NCBI GenBank assembly: GCA_963665075.1
Contig: OY762063.1
Location: 496,001-560,000 of the forward strand
Reading direction: 5' to 3'
DNA length: 64,000 nucleotides
From: JAPULR01 sp963665075
Lineage (GTDB): Bacteria; Chloroflexota; Dehalococcoidia; Lucifugimonadales; GCA-2712585
A program made the position numbers and the translations under genes. The first letter of the stretch is position 1, and each line of letters begins with the position of its first letter. Shown piece after piece: positions 34,906-43,796 of the stretch. The notes below the pieces were generated by a model. The model worked only from the letters and a program-made list of their open reading frames with translations, searched no databases and was not told the DNA's origin.

Positions 34906-35042
34906 GTCGTTCCAAGTCTCCTATCAACCCATCAACAATAAATCTACCATCCGTAGCCCCCTCCCCTCCCCCAAAAACGTGCGTCTCCACCACCAAAATG
35001 TTACCATCCCCCAAACCCCCAATCCCCACCCAGGAGGCCCCC

Positions 35043-36725
35043 ATGCCCCACACCACCGGCAACCGCTACGTCGCCCAATTCCTCCAGGCCTACGGCATCG
35101 ACAGCATCTTCCAGGTCCCCACCGCCTTCTTCGGCGTCATGGCCGAAATGGAAAACATGAACATCCGCCGCGTCGTCACCCACGGCGAAAAAGCCGCCGC
35201 ATACATGGCCGACGGCTACGCCCGCGCCCGCAAAGGCCCCGGCGTCTGCATGGCCCAGAGCATCGGCGCCGCCAACCTCGCCGCCGGCCTCGCCGACGCC
35301 TTCATGGCCCAGTCCCCCGTCATCGCCATGACCAACGCCATCCCCGCCGAGCACCGCTACCGCCACGTCTACCAGGAATACGACCACGCCGCGCCATTCC
35401 ACTCCGTCACCAAGGCTTCCTACAACGTCGACAAGGTTTCCCGCATCCCCGACTCCCTCCGGCAGACCTTCCGCGACGCCACCACCGGCTCCCCCGGCCC
35501 AGTCCACCTCCACGTCCGCGACGAAGCCCTCTACGCCGACGCCGACCTCGACCTCGTCATCGAAGACCGCCACAAGCGATACCCCGCCTTCCGTCCCGAA
35601 CCGACCCTAGACCACGTCAAGGAAGCCGCCCGCCTTATCTCCGAAGCCCGCCGCCCCGTCATCATCTCCGGCTCCGGCGTCATGGCCTCCGGCGCCTGGA
35701 ACGAAGTCGCCCAACTCGCCGAAATGCTCACCATCCCCGTCGCCACCACCCTCAACGGCAAGATGACCCTTGCCGCCGACCATCCCCTCAACGTCGGCGT
35801 CGTCGGTCGCTACTCCCACTGGTGCGCCAACCGCATCGTCTCCGCCGCCGACCTCGTCATCGCCGTCGGCACCCGCCTCGGCGGCATGGCCACCTGGGAA
35901 TGGCGCGTCCCGCCCGCGGGCACTCCCACCGTTCAGATTGGCATTGATCCCTCCGAGTTGGGACGAAACTACCCCGCCGCAGCCGCCGTTCAGGGCGACG
36001 CCAAAGTCTCCCTCCAGCGTCTCATCAACGTCCTCGAACCCGTAAGCCCCCGCCAGGACGTCTTGGACGAAGTGACGAAAATCGTCGGCGAATGGCGCAG
36101 CGAGTTCCAGCCCCTCATCGACTCCGACGCCTCCCCCATGCGGCCCGAGCGCATCGTCAAGGAGATTGCCGAAAACCTCCCCGACGATGCGATGGTCGTC
36201 TCCGACACCGGCCACTCCGGCATCTGGTCCGGCGTGATGATGCCCCTCACCCGCCCCGGCCACAACTACCTGAGATGCGTCGGCTCCCTCGGATGGGGAC
36301 TCCCCGGCGCCATCGGCGCCAAGCTCGCCCTGCCGGACCGACCGGTGTTGTGCTTCACCGGCGACGGCGGCTTCTGGTATCACATCGGCGAACTCGAAAC
36401 CGCCCGACGCCACAACGTCAACCTGGTCGTCGCCGTCAACGACAACCGCTCCCTCAACCAGGAAAAAGGCCCCATCGACAACGCTTACGGCGGTAACGCC
36501 ACCCAGCGCGCCTACGACGACCTGATGATGTTCTCCGACCTCGACCTCGCCAAAATCGCCGACGCTATGGGCTGCTACTCCGAGCGCGTCGAACGCCCCG
36601 CCGACATCCCCGCCGCCCTCAACCGCGCCTTCGCCGCCAACAAACCCGCCCTCCTCGACCTCGTCTCCGACATCACCGCAATGGCCCCCCAAGCCCGCCC
36701 CCAGGACTTATTCCCGCTCTCTTGA
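35043..36725 (+). CDS. Thiamine diphosphate-dependent enzyme (acetolactate synthase-like)
   Basis: A 560-residue enzyme of the acetolactate synthase/benzoylformate decarboxylase superfamily. The N-terminal Pyr domain has the catalytic Glu in VTHGEKAAAYMADGYARA (about residue 49), the middle domain reads PVIISGSGVMASGAW, and the C-terminal PP domain holds the ThDP/Mg motif CFTGDGGFWYHIGEL ending in AVNDNRSLNQ. Start at 35043 has AGGAGG upstream. It is not clearly IlvB: no small subunit follows and the FAD-region motifs are not evident, so 2-oxo-acid decarboxylase or carboligase activity are all possible. Its end overlaps the convergent FRG gene by 18 bases. Confidence 0.9.
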   Translation: MPHTTGNRYVAQFLQAYGIDSIFQVPTAFFGVMAEMENMNIRRVVTHGEKAAAYMADGYARARKGPGVCMAQSIGAANLAAGLADAFMAQSPVIAMTNAIPAEHRYRHVYQEYDHAAPFHSVTKASYNVDKVSRIPDSLRQTFRDATTGSPGPVHLHVRDEALYADADLDLVIEDRHKRYPAFRPEPTLDHVKEAARLISEARRPVIISGSGVMASGAWNEVAQLAEMLTIPVATTLNGKMTLAADHPLNVGVVGRYSHWCANRIVSAADLVIAVGTRLGGMATWEWRVPPAGTPTVQIGIDPSELGRNYPAAAAVQGDAKVSLQRLINVLEPVSPRQDVLDEVTKIVGEWRSEFQPLIDSDASPMRPERIVKEIAENLPDDAMVVSDTGHSGIWSGVMMPLTRPGHNYLRCVGSLGWGLPGAIGAKLALPDRPVLCFTGDGGFWYHIGELETARRHNVNLVVAVNDNRSLNQEKGPIDNAYGGNATQRAYDDLMMFSDLDLAKIADAMGCYSERVERPADIPAALNRAFAANKPALLDLVSDITAMAPQARPQDLFPLS

Positions 36726-38051
36726 CAATCTCCATTTACGGTCATCTTCTTTCAACAACCTAATGAAGGTACTATAGGAATTAGTGACTGCCCTTGCAGA
36801 GGAGTCCAGGCCAGGAAACAGGTTTTCCCGCGTGACGTTAAGGAGCGTCAAGTCTTCCATGATGCGATGCTTATGTTCTCCAGAAATTATCAGCTTGTAG
36901 TGGGCGTAGACCGGAATATCCTTATTCCATTTCAGTATCTCATTACGTTCGAATCGTTCGTGGAAAGCAGAAACCAAAAAAGCCCCAGCCTGTGCTCTCA
37001 GACGCTCAGATGATTGTTGTGGCTCTACCACGAAGACTTGATAGAATTCTCTTGGGTCAATCCGCTCTTCGAAATAAGGCTTTTCTTGCCTGATTAGCTG
37101 GTATAGAAATCGCATAGCCTGCGAATGTTCATATTCACCACGAACCTTGTGATTGCCTAGAGAGTAATGCTTTCCCAAAAGTGCGTCTTTTTCAAAGCGA
37201 GTTAACCTAGCAATATTAGATACAATGCTGATTGCATCGCTGTTGAAAGTCTTGACCAACTCTCTCGGTACTGCAAAAACATGAAGATACCCATTCACTT
37301 TGTTCTGTGCCTCATGGCTAGTCTTGTCACAAGCGTGAAACAGGCCAACCAGTGGATTCCTCGTCACATCCAAGAAACGGGTTTGTAAACCATAATGTTG
37401 GGCCAACACCCATTGAGCGAGTGCCGAGGTCATCACGCTGAATTCTTCTGGACGATGTGAGACAAGGTCAATTAGCAAATCTCTCTCAAAAACAGCCAGT
37501 TCACTTCTCATCACTGAAGGGCGCAAATCCCACTCACATTTGGATTCTCCTCGAAAGTATAATGCGACCGTAGAATCGTAGTAATTCTTGAGTGCCTGTA
37601 TCCTCGGAAGCAACTCTGTAATACTTGTAATCGGTATTTCGTTGTCGGGATATTGTTTCGGAGACCTAATCACTGATGGAAAAAGAATTGCCTTCCAAGG
37701 TTCCGAAGCAGTTATATTGGCCCCTGTAAGATCGGCAAAATGAAGATTTGCGTTTGTAAGTTCAGCGTCCCATAGGTTAGAGTTGGCAAGTGTGGCGAGT
37801 TCTAGGTTAGCGTACGAGAGATCCGCAAGTTTCAAATCTGCCTTACTGAGATTGGCACCCCAAAGATCAACTCCAACCAATGGAATTCTTCCCTGCCCAT
37901 CTAGCTTGTCGGCGTTTCTAAATATCCAGTACATTGAGGCATCTTGGAAATCTGGCCTAAAGGGATATCCTTTGCCTGGGATTTTTTGGCGCCGCTGATT
38001 CCAAGCATCTACTCCTTCAAGGAGCCAAGTGATATGTTCAGGGTTGGCCAT
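36708..38051 (-). CDS. Pentapeptide-repeat plus FRG-domain protein
   Basis: A 447-residue protein. Residues about 60-112 form pentapeptide repeats (A(D/N)Lxx: VDLWGANLSKADLKLADLSY and on to ADLTGANI), a right-handed beta-helix. Residues about 140-400 are an FRG domain: ALYFRGESKCEWDLRPSVMR, LAQWVLAQHYGLQTRFLDVT and NPLVGLFHACD are the family hallmarks. FRG proteins are common near phage and defence genes; function is unproven. The gene is A/T-rich compared with the adjacent metabolic gene, suggesting horizontal acquisition. Confidence 0.88.
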   Translation of the reverse strand: MANPEHITWLLEGVDAWNQRRQKIPGKGYPFRPDFQDASMYWIFRNADKLDGQGRIPLVGVDLWGANLSKADLKLADLSYANLELATLANSNLWDAELTNANLHFADLTGANITASEPWKAILFPSVIRSPKQYPDNEIPITSITELLPRIQALKNYYDSTVALYFRGESKCEWDLRPSVMRSELAVFERDLLIDLVSHRPEEFSVMTSALAQWVLAQHYGLQTRFLDVTRNPLVGLFHACDKTSHEAQNKVNGYLHVFAVPRELVKTFNSDAISIVSNIARLTRFEKDALLGKHYSLGNHKVRGEYEHSQAMRFLYQLIRQEKPYFEERIDPREFYQVFVVEPQQSSERLRAQAGAFLVSAFHERFERNEILKWNKDIPVYAHYKLIISGEHKHRIMEDLTLLNVTRENLFPGLDSSARAVTNSYSTFIRLLKEDDRKWRLSRERE

Positions 38052-38285
38052 TATCTTGTTTCTCTATATTGTGGTTGCTCGAACCTGTCTACAGCTTTGT
38101 CTTTGACTGCAAATTCGGCACACCTTACTGATACCGAGCACTCTGACTTAAGCCAGACCTCATTATGCCACAATTAAGCAACTAACTCAGCATCTTTTTT
38201 GTAATGCAAATTATCACCTTCAAATGTTATCATGGCCTCAGGTCTTGGCATTGAGCGAAGCGAATTTAATGGCGACACAGAATAG

Positions 38286-39323
38286 ATGAAGATACTAAAG
38301 GCACTCATACTCGCGGTTGCATTCCTTTCCGTTGCTATCTCGCCTCAACCTGTTCAAGCTGACGACGGCAAAATCGCCTTCGCATCAGATCGCGATGGTG
38401 ACTTTGAGATTTTCAGAATGGACTCCGGCGGATTAGACCAGACTCAAATTACACATAACTACTTTCACGATTCAGACCCAAGTTTGGGCCCGTCAAGCCA
38501 ATTCCCGCAGAGTAGCTCCACCTCAACGCAAGCACCCTTTGGAAACAGCCAGACCCCTTCCGGTACCTTCGAGGAAGAGGGCTTGGTTTTGCCTCAGCAG
38601 TGGTGGACTATTACAATCGAGTTAGTGCTGGGCAACCAGGTTGTGATCACCTACACTTCAAATGTCAAGGCGGTTGGGGGATACGCCGTATCGGAAGACG
38701 CGGTGGTAATCGGGCCGGGGGTTATTCTCAACGTGACAGATCCACTCGGCTATTCCATATACTCCGGGGAGCAGGCGGCGGACGGCGGCACCGAGTTTAC
38801 CGCGGAACTAAACGGCACTTACGAGTTGACATTCCTGAACCCTGCAGTTCGCAACCTGCAAGAAGTCAAGGTGGAGTATCAGGTAAATGCTACACCTATC
38901 CCTTCACCAACGCCTACCCGTCCGTCATTGATTCCTACACCTAGCATACCTAGACCTACATCAGCAGCCAACGACTGGTTTGCTGCACGCGCGCAGCAAC
39001 TTACAGAGCGAAACGGACTTGACATGAATGGCGAGGCCGTGCAGGGCACGCCATCCCCCGGTTCGACAAATTATACTGAACGCGATCTGCAATTTGCAAA
39101 GCAACTCGGCATTGATGTGGATAGCAGTGATGTGCAGAACAAGCCATCCCCATCCCCCACCCCCGCGCCCGAACCAACCCCCGAACGCGGCTTCTTCGTC
39201 AACTCCCTCCCATCCAAGGGCAACTCCGGCGATTGGAACTTCATGGACCCCGTAACCCTCTCCATCATCGGCATCACGCTAACCCTCTTCGGCACCCTCG
39301 TCCAGCTGTTCAGAGGCCGCTAG
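38286..39323 (+). CDS. Secreted or membrane-anchored surface protein of unknown function
   Basis: A 345-residue protein with an N-terminal signal peptide (about 1-25, ending PVQADD), a single TolB/WD40-like beta-propeller strand set (GKIAFASDRDGDFEIFRMDS), a beta-sandwich-like region (about 95-200) resembling GOLD-type domains, two Pro/Thr/Ser-rich linkers (SPTPTRPSLIPTPS and SPSPTPAPEPTPE), and a C-terminal membrane helix near 325-342. Only one propeller motif is left, so the N-terminal part may be a remnant of a longer protein. The linkers suggest a cell-surface position. The PH-domain gene starts 2 bases after its stop, so the pair is probably co-expressed. Confidence 0.75.
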   Translation: MKILKALILAVAFLSVAISPQPVQADDGKIAFASDRDGDFEIFRMDSGGLDQTQITHNYFHDSDPSLGPSSQFPQSSSTSTQAPFGNSQTPSGTFEEEGLVLPQQWWTITIELVLGNQVVITYTSNVKAVGGYAVSEDAVVIGPGVILNVTDPLGYSIYSGEQAADGGTEFTAELNGTYELTFLNPAVRNLQEVKVEYQVNATPIPSPTPTRPSLIPTPSIPRPTSAANDWFAARAQQLTERNGLDMNGEAVQGTPSPGSTNYTERDLQFAKQLGIDVDSSDVQNKPSPSPTPAPEPTPERGFFVNSLPSKGNSGDWNFMDPVTLSIIGITLTLFGTLVQLFRGR

Positions 39324-39325
39324 CA

Positions 39326-40027
39326 ATGGCAAAAGCAAGCGAAACACCCATACTCCCCGACCGAATAACGAAGGTCGCCGCCCGCCTCGCCACCAACGCC
39401 GCCCTCGGCCTCCCTTTCTTCCTCATAGGCGTCTTCGGCATCACCGCCGCCAACCTCTCCGACCTCTCCCTAATCTTCCTCGCCATCCTCATCCTCGGCG
39501 CCGCCATCGTCGCCATCGGCTTCTACGGCAGTGTCCTCACCCGCCCCAGCCCAACCCTCATGCCCGACGAGCAAATCCACCAACTGCGCCATCCCTCCAT
39601 GAAGCCTGCAATGGCCCGAATCGCCATGAGCGTCCCCTTCTTCCTCGCCGCCGCCTACGTCATCGCCTTCACCTACCTACCCTACGTCTACCCCTTCGCC
39701 GTCTTCCTCGCCGGCCTCTTCCTATACCTGCGCGGCGTCATCCGCTACTGGATCAACCACCACACCATCTACTACGTCACCAACCGCCGCGTCGCCCACG
39801 CCTACAAGTTCCTCTGGCTCGACACCACCGAAATCCCCGTCGGCTCCATCAACGCCATCTCCGAAACCCGAAACTTCATCGAAATGCTAACCGGACGCGG
39901 CAGCGTCCTCGTAGCCAGCGGCATCAGCGACCGCCACACCGTCCGAATGCAGGAAATCGACGACCCCGGCCCCGTCGCCCAGGCCATCCGCGCCCAAATC
40001 CCAGACCGCCGCCAACCCCCAGGCTAA
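39326..40027 (+). CDS. Membrane protein with bacterial PH (bPH2/YdbS-like) domain
   Basis: A 233-residue protein with four hydrophobic spans arranged as two pairs (about 20-42 and 45-66; 92-110 and 113-130), followed by a bacterial PH domain recognised by INHHTIYYVTNRRVAHAYKF, VPVGSIN-like (IPVGSINAISETRN) and the GRGSVLVASG strand. Such proteins are usually envelope-associated with unknown roles. The open frame extends upstream, but ATG 39326 is chosen because it lies directly after the previous stop and homology-like sequence begins there. No ribosome binding site is obvious, so it may be translationally coupled. Confidence 0.82.
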   Translation: MAKASETPILPDRITKVAARLATNAALGLPFFLIGVFGITAANLSDLSLIFLAILILGAAIVAIGFYGSVLTRPSPTLMPDEQIHQLRHPSMKPAMARIAMSVPFFLAAAYVIAFTYLPYVYPFAVFLAGLFLYLRGVIRYWINHHTIYYVTNRRVAHAYKFLWLDTTEIPVGSINAISETRNFIEMLTGRGSVLVASGISDRHTVRMQEIDDPGPVAQAIRAQIPDRRQPPG

Positions 40028-40073
40028 CCCTCCCCCTCTTCTCCCACCCCATACGCCGCCGCCACAACTCGAT

Positions 40074-40562
40074 TTACATCTCTCCCTCTACCCCCTCATC
40101 CACCCCATACGCCGCCGCTATCTCTCGCATCCGCGTCAGGCTCGCCGAAGCGTATTCCGTCGCCTCATACCTCTGTATCTGCTGCTCTTTCAGCCCCAGC
40201 CGTTCCGCCAATTCCCTCTGGCTCAGCCCGTTCGCGATGCGCGCCTGTATCAGCAGCCTGGGAATGTCCCCCAGCCCCTTGAGCGCACCCAGGTCGAACC
40301 CGCCGGCCTTCACCGCCTCATACTCCTTCAGTTCCCCCTCCAGGTCCGCCAATTGGCTGTTGATAGCATCTTGCTGTGCCTTCGCGATAAGCGGATGCAC
40401 CGCCATATACTCAGCCCTGCTCTCCCTCACGACCCCCACGCCGGCGCGTATTCCAGCGTTCCCGCCATCCCCCATTTCACGCTCCCTCGCTTCCCCAAGC
40501 GCCCTCCTCAACCGCCCTGCCTGCGCCCTGGTAATCCTGTATTGCCTTTCGTTCTTGATCAT
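40074..40562 (-). CDS. XRE-family helix-turn-helix protein, probable antitoxin
   Basis: A 162-residue protein: residues about 1-95 are helical and charged (DAINSQLADLEGELKEYEAV looks like a coiled coil), and residues about 100-155 are an XRE helix-turn-helix, LIQARIANGLSQRELAERLG with KEQQIQRYEATEYASASL. Its ATG overlaps the DUF6932-like gene stop by 4 bases, so the two are translationally coupled, a layout typical of toxin-antitoxin modules. It would be the DNA-binding antitoxin/autorepressor; this is inference from context. Confidence 0.8.
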   Translation of the reverse strand: MIKNERQYRITRAQAGRLRRALGEAREREMGDGGNAGIRAGVGVVRESRAEYMAVHPLIAKAQQDAINSQLADLEGELKEYEAVKAGGFDLGALKGLGDIPRLLIQARIANGLSQRELAERLGLKEQQIQRYEATEYASASLTRMREIAAAYGVDEGVEGEM

Positions 40563-40999
40563 TCGAATTCCCCCAAGTCTATAGCGATTATGCCCTTCTG
40601 CTCCCCTGTGTCTTTGTCCATCTGAAAGAATTCCAGGAAGTAGGACCCGTCGTCATCTGCGATGTAACCCGCCGGAAACATTTCCCCCAGGTATTTGGCC
40701 TTCTGCGCAGCCCTCCCATTTTCGAAGGTGAGCAGCACGGGATCTAGTTTGTCCGGATCAACTCCTTCTACTTCCCAACAGGCGTCGAAGTCCCCCGGCA
40801 TCCCTTTGCTGGTGACAAAGCTCCCATCCACGTAAACTGTCCTGCATCCCGCATTTTTCAAGTTGACGATTGCCGCTTTCAACCCCGCCAACAGCAGTTT
40901 CCTCCATACGTTTCCGCCGAACCTGTGTACAAACTCGTCCCACGAGGCCTTGTGAATACCCGGTGGCAGGAGTTTTCCCTCATCAAATTGAGGTATCAC
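40559..40999 (-). CDS. DUF6932-like nucleotidyltransferase-type protein, probable toxin
   Basis: A 146-residue protein with LLPPGIHKASWDEFVHRFGG near the N-terminus, then TVYVDGSFVTSKGMPGDFDA. The GS...DxD arrangement is that of a minimal nucleotidyltransferase (GSx10DxD), as in MNT/HEPN-type toxins; I recall this as DUF6932. The start is GTG at 40999 because the promoter at 41006-41034 leaves no room further upstream. It precedes and overlaps the XRE gene. A toxin role is inferred from the pairing. Confidence 0.75.
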   Translation of the reverse strand: MIPQFDEGKLLPPGIHKASWDEFVHRFGGNVWRKLLLAGLKAAIVNLKNAGCRTVYVDGSFVTSKGMPGDFDACWEVEGVDPDKLDPVLLTFENGRAAQKAKYLGEMFPAGYIADDDGSYFLEFFQMDKDTGEQKGIIAIDLGEFE

Positions 41000-41005
41000 G
41001 ACACA

Positions 41006-41034
41006 ACTTTATCATTGTCTTGCCCCCTCGTCAA
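41006..41034 (-). promoter_or_regulatory. Sigma-70-like promoter of the DUF6932/XRE pair
   Basis: Reading leftward: TTGACG (41029-41034), exactly 17 bases, then TAAAGT (41006-41011). A start about 7 bases later falls on or beside the GTG at 40999, so the mRNA should be leaderless. The 85-base gap to the MaoC gene contains nothing else. Confidence 0.7.
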
Positions 41035-41084
41035 GTCCTCTTGGATTCCCGTTGCTACTATCCGGTTTTTGGAAGGAAGCCACG

Positions 41085-41546
41085 CTAACTCCTCTTCCCC
41101 ACAAGAAACCGCCGTCTCAACGTCACGACCCGCTCCCCCCGTTGGTTGAACCCCCTGCTCTCGACGTACACAATCCCCCTATCGCCCTTGCTGGTTTCCC
41201 GCGCTTCCAGCACCTCCGTCTCCGCATAGATAGTATCCCCGACGAACACCGGCCCGTCGTGCGTCACCCGCTCGTACGCCAGGTTCGCCACGGCCTGCCC
41301 GCTGGTGTCGCGGACGCTCATCCCCACCACCAGGCTGAACACCAGCGTCCCATTCACCAATATCCGCCCGTGCTGGTGCGACGCCATGTAGTGAGCGTCG
41401 GAATGCAACGGGTTGTCGTTCCGCGTCAGCAGCGAGAACAGGTTGTTGTCCGACTCTGTAATCGTCTTCCCCGGCCAGTGCTTGAACACCTGACCCGGCT
41501 GAAAATCCTCAAACATTCCCCCATAGCGCGAACTCGACTCCGTCAT
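41085..41546 (-). CDS. MaoC-like (hotdog fold) dehydratase
   Basis: A 153-residue hotdog-fold protein of the MaoC/(R)-enoyl-CoA hydratase group. Motifs: MFEDFQPGQVFKHWPGKTIT at the N-terminus, the active-site NDNPLHSDAHYM containing Asp and His, and VGMSVRDTSGQAVANL. It lies 28 bases downstream of the acyl-CoA dehydrogenase and is probably co-transcribed; together they would catalyse two successive steps on an acyl-CoA. Substrate unknown. Confidence 0.92.
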   Translation of the reverse strand: MTESSSRYGGMFEDFQPGQVFKHWPGKTITESDNNLFSLLTRNDNPLHSDAHYMASHQHGRILVNGTLVFSLVVGMSVRDTSGQAVANLAYERVTHDGPVFVGDTIYAETEVLEARETSKGDRGIVYVESRGFNQRGERVVTLRRRFLVGKRS

Positions 41547-41574
41547 TGCTGCCTATCCTCCTCCGAAGCCCAGC

Positions 41575-42729
41575 CTACACTGCGTACCGACGCAGTAGGC
41601 TGCGAGCGATGATTAGCTTCTGTATCTCGTTGGTGCCTTCCCCGATAATCATAAGCGGCGCGTCCCGGTAGTAACGCTCCAACGGCAGGTCCTTGATATA
41701 CCCGTATCCCCCGTGGATCCGCATGGCGTCCAGCGTCACCTGGCCGCAGACTTCGCTGGCGAACAGCTTGGCCATCCCCGCCTCCTCGTCGCACCGCTCG
41801 CCCCTGTCCTTCCTGGCCGCCGCGTCGTAGGTCAACAGCCGCGCGGCGCGAATCTTCGTCGCCATCTCCGCCAGCATCGTCTGTATCGCCTGGTGTTGCG
41901 CGATGGGCTTTCCGAAGGTCTCCCGACGCTGAGCGTACCGGATAGCCTCCTCGAAGGCCGCTGTCGCAACCCCCACCGCCCGCGCCGCTATGTTTATCCG
42001 ACCCGCCTCCAACGCCTCCATGACCTGACGAAACCCCCGTCCCTCCTCCATCCCCACCAGATTCCCCACCGGAGCTAGGCAGTTATCGAATATCAACTCG
42101 CACGTGTCCACGCCCCGATACCCCAGCTTCTCCATGTCCGGCCCCACGCCGAACCCCGGCCCTTTCTCCACCACCAGCGCACTTATCCCTCGATGCGCGG
42201 GCCGTGCGTCAATGTCCGTCTTGACCATCACCAGCGCGGCGTGACAATTCCGCCCGTTGGTGATGAATAGCTTCCGTCCGTTGACCACATACTCGTCCCC
42301 ATCCCGCACGGCAACGGTCTGAATAGCCGCCACGTCGCTCCCGGCCTCAGGCTCCGTCATCGCCAGCGCCCCCCGAATTTCCCCCGACGCCATGCGAGGA
42401 AGCCACCGACGCTTCTGCTCCTCCGTCCCGAAGTGCGACACCACGTACGCCATGACGGAGTGAGTCCCCAACACGCCGGTTATGCTCATCCACCCCTTCG
42501 CCAACTCCTCGAATATCATCGCGAAGGTGGCGTGGTCCAGCCCCAACCCGCCGTACTCCTCCGGCACGGCAATCCCGAACAGCCCCAACTCCGCCATCTT
42601 CTCTACAAGCTCATACGGGTACGAGTCATCCCTATCGTGACGCGATGCGACGGGCACCACCTCCCGACGCACGAACTCCCGCACGACTGCCAAAATCTGG
42701 TTTCTCGTAGCTTGCGACCGTTCTTCCAT
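41575..42729 (-). CDS. Acyl-CoA dehydrogenase
   Basis: A 384-residue FAD enzyme that desaturates an acyl-CoA between C2 and C3. Hallmarks: AVPEEYGGLGLDH, ALAMTEPEAGSDVAAIQT, KLFITNGRNCHAALVMV, YAQRRETFGKPIAQHQAIQ and the C-terminal IHGGYGYIKDLPLERYYRDA followed by EGTNEIQKLIIAR. The catalytic Glu lies in the EGTNEIQ region in this family. I prefer ATG 42729 after GGGGGGAT over a TTG at 42768. MaoC follows on the same strand. Confidence 0.95.
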   Translation of the reverse strand: MEERSQATRNQILAVVREFVRREVVPVASRHDRDDSYPYELVEKMAELGLFGIAVPEEYGGLGLDHATFAMIFEELAKGWMSITGVLGTHSVMAYVVSHFGTEEQKRRWLPRMASGEIRGALAMTEPEAGSDVAAIQTVAVRDGDEYVVNGRKLFITNGRNCHAALVMVKTDIDARPAHRGISALVVEKGPGFGVGPDMEKLGYRGVDTCELIFDNCLAPVGNLVGMEEGRGFRQVMEALEAGRINIAARAVGVATAAFEEAIRYAQRRETFGKPIAQHQAIQTMLAEMATKIRAARLLTYDAAARKDRGERCDEEAGMAKLFASEVCGQVTLDAMRIHGGYGYIKDLPLERYYRDAPLMIIGEGTNEIQKLIIARSLLRRYAV

Positions 42730-43407
42730 CCCGCATCCCCCCTGCATAGACGTTGCCGCCGACGTCAATCGGCCCGCCCACTATATCACAGCGCCGCCAA
42801 ATGCTTGAGACCATTGAACGACCGTCATTCCGACAAAAGCGGGAATCAATCTTCCTCCTTGAGGAGACCTTTGCATAACCCTTGCTCCCGCGCAAGCGGG
42901 AGCCTATCCCCTCCGCTCACCCTAAGCCTGTCCTGAGTCGAAGGGTCGAGCGCCCTCAAACCAATCACCAACCGCCATTCCCGCCTACCCCTCTCGTCAT
43001 TCCGACACAAGCCGGAATCCAGTCGCCTCCCTCACACCATCGCCGATTCGTAGGGGCGGGTTTGAAACCCGCCTTTTCCGCTCACCCTAAGCCTGTCCTG
43101 AGCTTGTCGAAGGGTCGAGCGGGCCACGTAAACCTCTTCCCCCTTGACGGGGGAAGATTGAGATGGGGGTGATTCGTAGAGGGGAAAGGTTAGAGCCTGC
43201 CCCGTACTTGATACGGGGATGAGGGTGATCCGGGTGGGGTGGATGATGCATTCGACATTTACTAAATAGGTCTCCTGATGTGGAGGGTTTGGATAGGGAT
43301 GTCTCTCCCCATCGTTGCCAAATCCCACCCTTTGAGAGTGATGCAACGGTCTCCGTACTTCGGGGTATCTTGTGGATGTTAATACGAGGACAAAAGGACG
43401 CCGCCCA
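42730..43407. repeat. Repeat-filled interval
   Basis: After the acyl-CoA dehydrogenase leader come a damaged palindrome near 42824, a GAGACCTTTGCATAACC end with CTCCCGCGCAAGCGGGAG (42865-42903), CCTAAGCCTGTCCTGAG variants, an AGGGGCGGGTTTGAAACCCG dyad near 43052, and at 43130-43280 a GGGGGAAGATTGAGATGGGG block followed by a degraded TTTACTAAATAGGTCTCC end. The 43300-43407 stretch has no recognisable feature, and no hicA-like frame was found there. Confidence 0.7.
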
Positions 43408-43719
43408 TCAACGCCCCAGGATAATCTCATGCCGGCTGATCCTCATCACCTTGCCGCCACCAATGACCCTGCTAGACGCCTCCGCCTCCTCAACCGACGA
43501 CACCACCTCGACGCCATTCTCCCTGAACACCCGCTCCCACTCCCCCGCTTCCTCCAACGCTCGAAGCTGCACCCCGACTGCCTCGTCCAAATTCTCGAAC
43601 GCTTCCTCAATGGAATCCCCCGACGCAACGGTCCCCAACTCAAAGCAAGCCGCCACAAACCCGTCCCCATCCCTCTCCCCCACGTTCGTCAAGACGAAAT
43701 ACCCAACCCGCTCCGTCAT
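43408..43719 (-). CDS. HicB-like antitoxin-family protein, orphan
   Basis: A 103-residue protein with the HicB partial RNase-H-like fold: VGYFVLTNVGERDGDGFVAA, CFELGTVASGDSIEEAFENL and DEAVGVQLRALEEAGEW. HicB normally neutralises the HicA mRNA-interferase, but no hicA lies on either side. It may be a solitary regulator or pair with a distant toxin. The extension from residue 60 (VFRENGVEVVSSVEEAEASS) lacks a recognisable DNA-binding domain. Confidence 0.75.
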   Translation of the reverse strand: MTERVGYFVLTNVGERDGDGFVAACFELGTVASGDSIEEAFENLDEAVGVQLRALEEAGEWERVFRENGVEVVSSVEEAEASSRVIGGGKVMRISRHEIILGR

Positions 43720-43796
43720 CCTTTGCCGACTCTAGCCACCTGATTGTAATCCCAAATGAAAGGAACGACGCCGCATACCGCCCGACGCCAACCCCC

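Noticed and set aside
43280..43407. hicA gene next to the HicB-like protein
   Set aside because: No frame on either strand gives the HicA core (GSHxxY/M with a double-stranded RNA-binding-like pattern).
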